This document shows positions 36,400 to 48,108 of a DNA stretch of 64,000 bases, piece by piece; the stretch's first letter is position 1; the number at the start of each line of letters is the position of its first letter. The notes under the pieces are model-generated. The model had not been told where the DNA came from and did not search any database. It saw only the letters and a program-made list of their open reading frames with translations. Location: the NCBI GenBank assembly GCA_015680685.1, contig MNCI01000921.1, positions 109,098-173,097 of the forward strand, written 5' to 3'. A program made the position numbers and the translations under genes. The DNA is from Gnetum montanum. Its lineage: Eukaryota; Streptophyta; Gnetopsida; Gnetales; Gnetaceae.

Positions 36400-37240
36400 G
36401 TGGTTGAGTCTATGCATGCTCCTCCAACAAATAAGGCTTTGGAGCTCCCTTCAAACCAACAACAGGGCTCAATGCATACGGTTATGTTAACACATAATGT
36501 TACTGATTGGATAAAGGTGGGCCACCTTCCCAGGAAACTCTTTGACCCTAGAAGTCCCTTAATTTACCTCCAAGTCACTAGGAACAAACCATGTAAGGCT
36601 CTTCTTGACTCAGGTTCCAGAGTCAACTTAATCTCACGAGAAATGTATAAAGCCTGGAACTTGCCTCCACTCAAGAAGAGAAATATTCAACTAGAGCTAG
36701 CTGACCAATCCATCACCATTCCCTTGGAATTGGTGGAGGACATCATTACCACTGTGTGTGGTTGGTCATACCCAGTTGATTTCTTGGTGATAGAAGTTAA
36801 CTGTAATAAAGGGGACTTTCCAATTATAATGGGGAGGGCATGGATCAGCACCATCAATGCATGCCTAGGAATCCATGATCTTTCCTTGAAATATCTAAGA
36901 AAAACATTTATGGAAAGATCGAGAAGAAGAAAGTTCCATGCATCACATACAGTGACTCAGAGGGTGATGACATGGAGGAATGCTTAGCATTTCCTGCATG
37001 TAACCAGTGTGCACCAGAGGATAACATACAAAGGTGCCTGTATGTAGCAACCACACAACAAGAGAACACTCAATGGTTGACAGCTAATCAAGAGAGCAGC
37101 CCACCAACATGCATGGAACAAAGTGGGGAAACAACATGCAACCGCAACAAAAGCATAGATACATTGGAATATGAGTGTCGCCAAATTCCAACCTTTAACC
37201 TGAAAACATCAATTGGGAGAAGTTGGAAACTTTTAAGAAA
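36400..37240 (+). pseudogene. aspartic protease of the deleted Athila element
   Basis: 36400-36987 is open and looks almost intact. The active site is ALLDSGSRVNLIS (Asp-Ser-Gly at 36607-36615), then GWSYPVDFLVIEV and DFPIIMGRAWISTI, the LGRPW-like motif. A frameshift near 36960 moves the reading to the frame used at 36972-37240. Homology with the longer copy runs on to about 37240 and then jumps straight to sequence that lies after integrase there. The protease could have matured gag, but nothing downstream remains. Confidence 0.9.
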
Positions 37241-39198
37241 TTCAAAAAAATGCTCATTATTTTGGATATCTCCCTTTCAATTCAGTCATGGGGGAGATGG
37301 CCACCTATGATAATCATTCAGGGCCTTTAGTTCTTTTAAGTTTTTTTTTTACACATTTTTGTTTTACATGTTTTTGTTTTACAAATTTTTGTTTTCCAAT
37401 TTTCTTTAACTTTTCTTGTTTTTGTTTTACAACATCGTTTATACTATTTCATTTCTTTGTGTGTGTGTGTGTTTATCCATTTTGTTAAGTTTGTCACCCA
37501 ATAAGTGCTCTAATGATGGTATGAACTATATTCTACTAGTTGGTAATGTTAGGTTTTTACCTTTAAGTTATGATGTTAATACTAAGGTATGGTTCTTTTG
37601 ATATAGCAGGCAATGAGTCCACGTCATCCATGCATCCATAAATCTCTATGGTCTCTCTTGGCTTGGAACTATATAGTCCCTTTCCTCAAAATAATAAGAA
37701 CTATCAATGAATCGGTGACTGGGCATTTCTCAAACTAAGGAAGGACTCAAGGATTAAAAAGGGTGTGACTTCAAGGGAACTTGATGCATTTGTGTTGGCC
37801 ATTCTCTTGGGTGCTTGGATGTTTTCTTCTTGAGTTTTCTTACCATTCCGACATTGCTCCATCATCGAGAAGCTAAGCAAATAAAAATAACAAGGCCTTT
37901 GCATGGTGTGGTTCTCACGTATAAACATAAAAAAAATCAAAAAAAAATAGTGAGAATTCAAAGCACACACCTTAGAAGAAATAATCATTTGGGCTACAAG
38001 CATTGGTTATGGAACTAAAATAAACATGTTCCCTCTAACTAAGGCCCACCTCGCTTCCTATTCTCTGCTCTTTCACTTCCTCGGAATGTTGGTGACTCTT
38101 TGGTGGAGACGTTCTTGTTACTTCAAGAGGATGGGTGGGCCGAATGTATTAATGCGGAGTCACTGGATGTGGTTTGTTAAGGCCAGACTTGGAATGAGAT
38201 CTACTAAGTCACATTAATCATTAACTACACAAGGGGCTGTACACCACCTTGTTCTTGAGACTCCATTCCATTCTCTTCTTTCCATCGTTCTTTCTCCATT
38301 GATCACCTCATTGCCGGTTGTATCATTAGTGTATATTTTGGTTGACGCATTGTTTTCTTTTCAGTAAACTTTTGTGGTTAAGGCTTTAACTCTTGTTCCA
38401 AATGACATTCCCAAAGCCTACGGACTCTTCGAATGTGGGTTTGTCATTGCATGAGCCTACTTTGGGGAGGACCCACTGGCATTCCTATTTGGTACACCAG
38501 TTAAATTCTTTCCTTTAACATTTTTGCAATCCACTCTATTTTGTTAATTTCCATCTTGACATCTATTTCATCGACATTATAGTTGTCTCTTTTTCTTCAT
38601 CTTTATTATTCTTGTTCTTTCTCCATTCTATCGCTACCGAAGGTTCGCTCTTAGTCATGGGGGTCTTGACCCAGTTTTTTCAATTTTCTCCTAACCCCTA
38701 CACCTTCGGTAGTCACCACTATTATATCTCCAGACCTGTATCAGCCATACCACAACTTAGCCAATGGACCTTTCATCGAAGTAAGGCATCCACTACATTG
38801 TAATTTATTTACCCTTGCTAATATAAAGACTGTTTTGTGTGTGTAGATGGCAATCATAAAACAACAGATTGGATCTGGAGAAAACACTTGGAATGGATCG
38901 GTGCTAAAGTAGCTATGCAAGGAACAAGATGGATGGTGCACTTACGGATAGACAACAAAAGGTGCAATCTTGGCGTTGGCAACGGTAGACTTCTTCTCTC
39001 TTCTCTCTTCTCTCTCAGCTACCAAATAAGGCCTGATGTCAAATGTATAAAGTGTTTACACTTATTGTCATGAACATCAGTTTTCATGTTTTGTAATGAT
39101 GATCCATTCACATGTCATCCCTTTCACCACAAGTTCCATTCAAGTCAATAATCCCATACCTTCCCAATATTTTGTAGGATGAGTTTTTATTCAGTCAT
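37241..39198 (+). other. 3' non-coding region of the Athila element
   Basis: About 1.96 kb that matches the region between integrase and 3' LTR in the other copy (52507-54480). No env-like reading frame can be supported. The phrase AGTCATGGGGG occurs three times (37284, 38653, 39193), the last one being the polypurine tract. A GT microsatellite lies near 37456-37472. Confidence 0.7.
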
Positions 39199-39205
39199 GG
39201 GGGTA
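39197..39205 (+). other. polypurine tract of the deleted Athila element
   Basis: ATGGGGGTA directly before the 3' LTR. The other copy has TTGGGGGTA in the same place. Confidence 0.85.
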
Positions 39206-40039
39206 TGATGGGATGCGATATTGCATGGGCCATGATATCATGTACGTGATATCGCATCGGTCACGATATCGCATCTTCCCCTGTGATATCGCATACGCAA
39301 TATCTCAGTGTGCCGCCAAATCTATAAATAAGAGGTGGCTTTCCCATATTTCTCAATCTATACCTAGACCTTAGCCAAACTCTTACAATTTTTCCATTCC
39401 AGAGTTAGAGTAATTTCCATGTGCCTGTAGTAGGAGTCCCAAAGTGAATGGATCTTTATTCGAGCAAATATTGTACCTAAGCACAAGTTTGTGTATGGAA
39501 ATAAAGACAACATTTTTGGATAAATCTTGCAATGCATGGACTAAGCTAATTAGGACTTTAATTATTGTCAATTTTTTAAATTATTTATTATTTAATTAAA
39601 TCTCTCTCAACCCTTCTCTCATAGTTAAGTGCATTTAGTACGACCACTTCGAGAATGTGCATTACACTTGGTAATCCCAGTAACGAATAGCGTTTGGTAA
39701 TCCTAGAAGGTTGCATTGGTTCAAGGTGTGAACAACAAGTGGGAATGGATACTGATGCTAGGCATTATAACTTAGTTAGTTAAATTTAGTTACTTAGTCT
39801 CTTCACCCTTTCCCTCATTAGCATAGGTGATAAAACATAAAAGATATAAAAATCACATACCTTAGACTTACTTAACCATACAACCGTGACAAATAAAAGT
39901 AAGTCTGGGAAGACAATGAATGATTAACCTTAAGTGTTCCATAAGGCATGTAGGCACTTAGCCTGTGGAGTTCGACCGGATCGCGCGTGTAACGCTCATA
40001 TTCGTATGGTTGAGTGTAGGGGTGCCTCGCCACTCGTCA
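39206..40039 (+). repeat. 3' LTR of the deleted Athila element
   Basis: 834 bases, TGATGGG to CTCGTCA. The first 110 bases carry four GATATC palindromes (39234, 39248, 39265, 39285) against one in the 5' LTR. A TATA box lies at about 39323. Confidence 0.9.
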
Positions 40040-40044
40040 AACAC

Positions 40045-40415
40045 AAATACAAGGAGATGTGACTTATTAAATAAAAATCACATTAGTAGCATCTAAAGCC
40101 AAATTAATCAATAATTAACTCTCATGCATGATAAACTATTAATAATGTCTCATGATAATAACTATAATGATTATGTAATTATAAAGCCTTGTGTTAAACA
40201 TCATCCTAACAAAGTGAGACTCTTTAAAATAAAATCAAAATACACTTACACTAATTATTAAGTCCCATGCCAAAATGCTAAAATAATGATAAAATATCAC
40301 ATACTATAGATAAATCAAAAGTGCAAGACCCTCTATTAAGCTAAGTTCAAACTACAAAACCTAGGTAAAGATACAAAAAAAATGCTAATTTTCTAAAATT
40401 CCCAGGGGTCTTACA
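40045..40415 (-). repeat. 3' LTR of the 2-kb-LTR element, second part
   Basis: Continues the LTR interrupted at 33097; it matches 42480-42849. It ends GGGGTCTTACA, the U3 start on the minus strand. Confidence 0.85.
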
Positions 40416-40835
40416 TTCTCCCCCACTAAAAGGAATATTCCTATTGGAAGATCAAAGAAAAATGTAGCAATTAGTGTCAACCATGTATTATACCATCAGA
40501 ACTCATATATCATCTAAATAGTTAACATATCATGTCCAATCACTTCAATTCAAATACTACAACTACCTCAAGTTGATATCTCCATCTATAAAAATGTTAT
40601 TTTTTATACTTCTTTGGAATCCCATGTTTTTTCCCTTCACTTTTAGGCATGCCATTACCCAAGCAAACATTGTAATGACAATTAGAAAAATTAACTACAA
40701 TGTCTATCTTTTTTTGTATTACTTCTAATTTTACTTCTTGTTGTTATTGTTGTTATTCTTTTGAGCATCAAATGCAACTTGCAAAACTTAGCCAAACTCT
40801 GATCATTAATTTGGAACCATGCTCTGACACAAAAA
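40416..40835 (-). other. interior of the 2-kb-LTR element
   Basis: On the minus strand it has a primer site at 40821-40832 (TTGTGTCAGAGC, two bases from the initiator tRNA-Met consensus) and a polypurine tract at 40416-40435 (TTTTAGTGGGGGAGAA) next to the LTRs. Nothing between them codes for a recognisable protein. Confidence 0.75.
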
Positions 40836-42849
40836 TATCATACCCCTAAATTTAGCTTAGTAATTCTTTTAATTTTCCTTAATTAACCTAAAATCTAGAA
40901 CTAGCAAACATACTCGAGCGTTATGCTCCTCCAATCTTTTCATCAATTACAATAAAAGAAATGGATTAGAGGGTATGATTATGGAAAAAAAACTTAAGCC
41001 TAATGCAACATGGATTCAACTATTACAACATCATTGAAGATTTCAGTAGTTAGATCCTTCAATATTTAGCCATCATGTTGTACCATTTACATCATCCTCT
41101 TACCTTTAACACTTGTACCAACTTCATCTGCATGCATAATCATTCAGGAAAATTCAACTCTCTCTAAGTAGTCAAATTCATCTTACTATCCCCTTCAAGA
41201 CATGACTAGAGTAAGCCATAATAACTACAACAAATTGTTAGATCATGTTGTTTAATTCATGAATAAAGAATAGACTTGCCATGTAATACTTTTACATATC
41301 TAGTCTAATGTTAATAAAACTTTCTAAAGGATCCTTAACTCCCTACAAGGCCCTGAACATCCTCATCATTAGTTAGTTTTTAATGGTAGTACCCAATGAT
41401 TGTTCTACCAAGTAATCTCAATAGGTTTGTAGCAGTCCTATGGCCCAAGTAGGAAGTATCTAAAATCCAAATTGCATGATAGGGGCTACCACAATCACCT
41501 CTACTACTCCTGTGTAACTAGTGTTAGATATCCTAAAACATCCTCATCATCCATTGGTCTTCCAAGATAATATACAGTGATTGTGCTACCAAGTAACCTT
41601 CATAGGTTTGCAGTAGTCCTATGGCCCAGGCAAGAAGTACATCAAATCTAGATTACATAATAGGAGCTACTACAATCACCTCTATTACTCCTTATCAACT
41701 AGATAACCCATTGACTACTATTCTTAAACTAATTTCACTTTCCTCCTAGACTAACTAGGCCTACATATCATCTAGGATTAAAAGATCCTTAGAACCTATA
41801 AGAATCACATGCGCATGCCAACTTCCAAGGTGCCTAAGTTAGCCTTACCCATGTCCCATACCACATTGAGACTAATCATTGCTAATCCACTACTTGGCCT
41901 CATATCTTTCACATACCACATTAGAACTATCTACTGCTATTGAGGTGACACTACTTGTGTCTTTTGTAGCTTTTTCCATATCTAACTTAGTCACTACACT
42001 TAAATATTTGATAGCTAAGGTAACTCTAGCAACCATAAGACTAATAAAAGGCATAAAAAAGAAACATTAGCATTAAATGTAAGAACAAACATTAAACAAA
42101 GAATATATCTACTACCTTTGTAAACTAGCAAGATATACCTTGTTGATGAACAAGCCTCTTGAGACCCCAAGTATAAAGAACCAACAAACTTAAAATAAAA
42201 CAAGACATGAATGAAAAATGATGGTTCGGAGAGAAACCCATAACTTGCTTATAAAGCCAAATTACATATTAACTTCTAGAAATTTCTAGCCTAAGACTTA
42301 TTAAATGTGATAGATTTAATATAAAGGTAATTATCATCTTTAATCAAGATAAAGATAAACATTATCTTTAGTAGGGCCCACGTCCAATTATCCAATTCTT
42401 ATCCAAAGATAACAAGGTTAGCATCATAAGATAATAATCAAAATACAAAAAAATATAAAATTTCATATTAACAAAAAATACAAGAAGGTGAGACTTATTA
42501 AATAAAAATCATGTTAGTAGGATCTAAAGCTAAATTAACTAATACTTATGTCTCATGCATGGTAAACTATTAGTAACATCTCACACCACTAAAGAAAATG
42601 ATCATGTAACTATAAAATCTCATGTCAAACATCATCCTAATAGAGTGAGACTCTTTAAAAAGAAATAAAAGTACAATTACACTAATTGTTAAGTCTCATG
42701 TCAAAATTTTAAAATAATGACAAGATATCACATACTATAGATAAGTCAAAAGTGCAGTACCCTCTATTATGCTAAGTTCGAATTATAGAACCAATATAAA
42801 GATAATAGACAAAAATTATTATCTTTCTAAAAATACCAAGGGTGTTATA
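40836..42849 (-). repeat. 5' LTR of the 2-kb-LTR element
   Basis: 2014 bases, TATCATACCC to GGGTGTTATA, matching the split left copy along its whole length. Confidence 0.85.
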
Positions 42850-45530
42850 GAGGCTCTTCAATTTCTCTAGATCAGGTTATAAATGATCCTATAAGTTCTA
42901 TCATTCCTATATCCATTATGCCTTAAGATATATTATTACCAATATTTACAAAGTATAATGGTAAAATAGGGGATCCTATAAATCATGTGATCACATTCAG
43001 AAATAAGTGCAACCTTCTTGCTTCTTATTCTCATATTGTGCTTAGTTGTTACCCTAACTCTCTTTTTGGAAAAGTACTTGAATGATATAGATTCTTGCCT
43101 TATGATTCTATCACCTCTTTGGAATGATTGTTGACTACCTTCATTAAATGCTTCAAGTTCAATGTTCCTCAAAGTAGCAATTTTATTTCTTTTATGGCTA
43201 TTAAGCAAGCTTGAAATGAAATCATTAATAAGTTCATTTATTGATAAAAAATGACATTAACTAAATTATCATATCATTTCAAGGAGTGTCATATTTAGGA
43301 CATCTTCAAAGCTATAGTGATTGAATACATTTAGAAAAGGATGGCTCATCCCAAGCTTCATTTTCTAAATGATGATTTTCTAGCTATTAGACATTTTAGA
43401 TAAGATATTATGTGATGTGGTGACTAGGAATTTCTATCAATTTGTAATAAAGCCTACAAAGGTGTGAAGAAAGAAAAGGGATAACCTACATCCCAAGATA
43501 TTTCTTCCTTTTCAAAGGAACAAAACAATATTCACTAAACTACATCTTATTTAACTTAGAAACATATGCCTCAAAGGACTAGGGAACAATGTAATAGGAT
43601 ACCCATAAGGCATTTCTTACTAAACAACATTCATAGGGATGAAGACCTTAAGAAAAATAAGTTTATGATTAAGAAAGGGCTCATTATCATCATATTTAGT
43701 AAATAGCAGTAGATCCTTTTTAGAGACAAGAAGGAGATCCTAAAGTGCCTAAGTAGTATGACTACAAGAAGTATTGCTACTATGAACGGACTACTAGTCA
43801 TGACACAAATAACTATAGGAATCTAAATAATAACATATAAGATCTTATAGATAAGGGTAAGATATTGATAGAGAATGAATCATTCACCATGTATTTGGAT
43901 AATTAATAACTTGAATATTTTCAAGATCATTTGGGAACTAGAAATATTATTTTAGCCTTTAGGCTAGAATGCAATGATCATTATTCTTCATTGAAAAATC
44001 CATATATCATTCGTTGGTCAAACTATAAGGATCATAAGTAGAATTTTCACAACCTGAACCATATGTGATTTATTAATTATATTATACCACTTCTTCATCA
44101 CCACTAGCTTATTCTTTCTAGGTTTCATACTATATCAATTTAGCCTTCAATAGCCAACATCTCCATTCACTATGTCTATCCATACATTTTCACTATGCTA
44201 ATCTTACTTCTTAACCATATCATATTAACTGATAATAGCCTAGAGTAATGTTTACATTTCCTCAACCTATTCACTTTTTTGACTCTTATTCTATCTCATA
44301 TTACTCTCCTAAACTTCAAAGTATCATCTATCCACTATAGTCCAATCATCTAGTGAATCATTTCCATCATCTCAAGTAAGAATTCTTACCAATAGTCATT
44401 AGACTAATGAATCATAGGAAAAAAGAAAAAATAAAAGGTTTCTAATATATTGAAGTGACCTCTAATGCTCAAAATAATGTCTCTTTCTAGTAGCAATAGA
44501 AACCTACTTCTTCAAATAGTCTTCCATCTACTTTGAATCCCATATAGCCAATCATAGTGGCACCTACTCCAGAATCATCTTAGATAGTAAATAATAATAA
44601 AATTCTACATAAAATAGCTCCTATTAGTTGTTCTAAGCAAATTAAGTTTTCTTATATTATCTCATATCAACCTCTAACAAGCATCATGTTACTCTATACA
44701 ATTTTCTTAAGATAATTGTCATTCTAAGTGTCATCCCTACCTAGATAGAGGCTATCTCATACTTGCTTCAAGTCCCTCACTATGGATTAAATATTTTGAA
44801 ATTTTGTGATAAAAACATTAAGAACAACTTGAATACTGGGGATATTTGCTAATTACTAATCTACATCACCATTAAGATATCACCTAATATTGCTATCTCA
44901 CTCTTATATGTTGATGATGATGTTGGGCATAACGCAATCACATGGGCTATTATCAAGCATCTCAATCTTCATGATCAAATGACATTCAATGAAACTAACA
45001 CAAACCTTATCTCCTTTAATGATATGTAAGTAGAGGTTATAGATTCCATTAGGTTTTCATTTATAGTAGGTGATTTTGTACAATCTAAAGCTTTTTTTAT
45101 GGTTATATATGGGTGTCCTAGTATAAATGGAACATTAAGATACACTTGGTTAGCTAAGGATCATGGAGTTTCATCTTCTGTACATTAGAAAATACATTTT
45201 CCTCTTTGACACCATGAGATAATCATCCTTACTAACATATAAATTTCAAGTATCCCTTGCTTAGATCATGAAGAATAACCTTATCAACTTAGTAATAAAT
45301 CATCCAACATCAAAGTTAAACTTGTAGGCAAAACTATAATCCCTTCTTCTTTTAAAACTCCTAAATATACTAAAGACTTAATGGACCTAAATGATGAGTC
45401 TATCTTTAATATTGGATTTATTGACTTAGGCTTTGAAAAACTTAATATCTTTGCTACTATGAAAAAAACTTCATCTTGCTTTTATCGTACTACTGCTTGT
45501 AAGGTTATTACCATTGTAAGTTTACTACCA
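42850..45530 (+). pseudogene. old Tat-like gag and protease
   Basis: The gag core is clear at 42940-43290 across stops: KYNGKIGDPINHVITFRNKC, then SITSLE, FNVPQSSNFISFMAIKQA and KMTLTKLSYHFKE. A zinc-binding stretch follows near 43770 (CYYERTTSHDTNNY, with the last Cys replaced by Tyr), then NLNNNIQDLIDKGKI. The protease is at about 44890-45260 (YVDDDVGHNAI, VEVIDSIRFSFIVGDF, DHGVSSSVH before a stop, then KIHFPL). Reading is broken every 20-60 codons. No RT follows in the next 2.5 kb. Confidence 0.7.
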
Positions 45531-46150
45531 ATATAATAATTTTGGATACTTAAAATTTAAAAATATATTCTTTTTTTCCATTTCTTTAGAGTGGCAGACA
45601 TCTACTACCACCTATTAGAAATCAAGTTATAAGTTCATATCACCAGTATTTTTCACTTTAACTCTATTACTTATTATTGACTAATGATGCTAAGCAGTAA
45701 GAAATAGTATAAAATTTTATGTTATTTGTTATTTTTATAGTTGTTATGACACATATAAATAGTTATAAAGAAATGATATAAAAAAAAGTTATTCTTTTAG
45801 AAACATTGTTACATCAATAGACATCATAACATTTAATGTCATGTGTTATTTCCAATGTCATTTACACTTGGTATTGTTTTAGAAAAAATAGCATCTAACA
45901 CTCTAAATCAAATACATCTAATGCATAAAAAACTAATACTGGATACTACTATTTATAACTCTTATATTTCTTTACCCTAACAGCAGCCTCTTCCTTCTCG
46001 TTATTGGTATAGACTTAAATGAGAGTTGGATCTACTATTAGTTCCTAGCTACAGTTTCCAGGATATGCACATAATACTAAGACAAACAAATAAAGAGTTA
46101 ATCTTATTTTTTATTACATAAACTTAAATAAAATTATTTTTAAAGAACAT
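45531..46150. other. unassigned sequence after the protease
   Basis: AT-rich, with no coding or terminal motif I recognise. Confidence 0.5.
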
Positions 46151-46189
46151 GAAAGTTACCTTAGGTATTTTTATGTATTTTAAGATTCT

Positions 46190-47850
46190 TTTCCAAAATC
46201 TTCCCCAAGCTCAAGTTGGATGTATCTAAACTATTAAATGCTAAGCTAGAGATTTTAGATAAAATTCTTGCTCACTTTTCTTCATAGGCTTTAACCTCCT
46301 TAAGGATGATGTCATCTTCACTCCCCTCTTCCATGAACTCTTCTTATGGACCTCTTTCTTGTTCTTTTGATGTGGTTATAACTACACTATTAAAAAATGG
46401 AAATAATTCCTCTAGATTTTTCTATTGAATGAATATTCTTATTTCCTTATGTATATATCATCCTTGATTCTTTTTTAATAACTAGCGGTACTCTTGCTTG
46501 TATTACCTTTTAGTCATCTAATGCTTTTTGTCACAACTCTTCCATACTATTACAATGTTTCTTAAGCTTGTCATGGAATGTGTTATGGATAGTGCAGATC
46601 TCTTTTCTTTCATTAAGATTTTTTGGAATTCAAAATCTTTATTCTTCTTCCTCTAGTATGCATGGTGAGGAGGATTGTACCTAATCATGTTCTATCTCTA
46701 AGCTGCTTCTAAAAGTTCAACTTAGTTTCACAACATCCTTATTTGGCAATCATTATCTTTTTATTTCTTGTGCATCTACTCCAAAGAATCCATGAGTATG
46801 ATGTTCATAGGAGCCTACTTGATAGCCAATACTCTCATATTCTTTTCAGAGTTTATAGCATTTCTTATTTTCTTTACATCTATATTTTCAACTTTTACAT
46901 CAATATTGATGGTTGGATCATGGAAGGTTACCTAATCCTTATTTAACTTGATATTAATTTCTACAAGTAAATAAGAAATATTAATTTCTCTCTATATAAA
47001 TGTTAGTTTCTATAATAGATTCTACTATCTTTTCACAACATCAAACTATATTTATATTTTCTTGGAGAAAGTAAGTTTAACTTCCTTTCCATATCTTATG
47101 GTAAACCCTCCAATTGTAACTGATTGTCTTTGATGAAAGCCTAAATTTTCTCCTTGATTTCTATAAAAGGAAAATATTTGCTAAGTAATTCTTAAAATGT
47201 CTATACATTATACAAAATTTTCATGTTGCATCAAAATTAAATGACCATATGATGTGGAGAGCTTTGAACTAGTCATCTCTTTAATCCATTTGTAAATCTC
47301 TTCATCTTTAAAAATAGGTTTGCTCGACATTGAGATGATTGCATGAGGAGAAGGAATTTCCATCTTTGGGAGTTCATTCCTTTCATCCTCCATCTCCTAG
47401 CTCTCTTATTTCTTATAGCCTATTTGAATTAGATCCAATTCAAAGAGGTTAGAAAATGAATCAAAACTTTGTTTGTCAACCCCTTTATTTTCCTCCAATA
47501 AAAGCAAGTCAGCAAGAAAGTCTAACTTATCTTCACTCATATCTTCCTCCTAGCCTTTGGAGATGTAAGAAAGAGTAGAACAGAGTTTATTACCCTCTCT
47601 CACTCCATTACTCTCTTTTCTTGAGTGACTTCTAAAAGAAATACTTATTAATATTGTGTCACTTATCAACTAACATAATACTAACTCCACATCAAGTCAT
47701 TTATACTTAGGAAAACATTTTAGTAATAGTTACATATTTTCTCTTGAAGTCTCTCTTGAGACACCTTTATTATTGAAGAGAAATGGGTTCAAATGATACA
47801 TCTTCCTTCTAAGATATAATCCTCCTCTTTCTCGAGGCTTTTCCCTTTTC
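46190..47850 (-). pseudogene. decayed minus-strand coding sequence, unidentified
   Basis: The minus strand has short open pieces rich in Glu, Lys, Leu and Ser, for example 47393-47208 (EIPSPHAIISMSSKPIFKD) and about 46340-46200 (GSEDDIILKEVKAYEEK, SKISSLAFNSLDTSNLSLG). Composition suggests a charged, partly helical protein. It runs opposite to the gag-protease on its left, the same arrangement as in the giant element, but I see no sequence similarity between the two antisense regions. The copia element is inserted at its upstream end. No family is assigned. Confidence 0.35.
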
Positions 47851-48108
47851 CATAGTTCCAAAGTTGCTTTTCAAGATCCCCTACTTTCCTATTACTATGT
47901 CTTCACTTATTTTCTTTTATTATTTCTTAATGTTTTATGAGATTGAGAACATCACTTCATTCTTGATCCTTAATGCTAATGCCAAAGAACTCTCGCTACT
48001 GATGCTATATGCAGATATTAGATTTTCAAAGTGTTGGCATAATGGGAGTCATAAGTTCACCTTAGAAGTAACATCTAATTACTTCTATTCTATTCTAGTA
48101 AACAAAGT

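Larger units (their letters stand above)
33098..40039 (+). mobile_element. Athila-type element lacking RT, RNase H and integrase
   Basis: Complete LTRs (33098-33840 and 39206-40039), an Athila-type primer site, gag, protease and a long 3' non-coding part; the rest of pol is missing. Target-site duplication ACCAC (33093-33097) and AACAC (40040-40044), one mismatch. The homologous element at 51966-61663 has the missing domains, so this copy is a deletion derivative that would depend on others for reverse transcription and integration. Confidence 0.9.
31418..42849 (-). mobile_element. minus-strand LTR element with 2-kb LTRs and a tiny interior
   Basis: Two copies of a 2.0-kb LTR (31418-33097 plus 40045-40415, and 40836-42849) flank only about 420 bases (40416-40835). 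The left copy is split by a later Athila insertion. The interior has a primer site and a polypurine tract in the right places but no coding sequence. The LTR ends (TSTCACACCC-type and GGTSTTACA-type) resemble chromovirus LTRs. The flanks AAGGC and GAGGC give a 5-bp target-site duplication with one mismatch. It is either a non-autonomous element or a copy with a precise internal deletion. Confidence 0.8.

Noticed and set aside
45700-45920. MITE or CACTA end because of partly symmetric AT-rich words
   Set aside because: The arms do not pair well and no target-site duplication is visible.
46190-47850. Endogenous pararetrovirus (caulimovirid)
   Set aside because: No movement protein, coat zinc finger or RT motifs can be seen; only charged, unidentified fragments.
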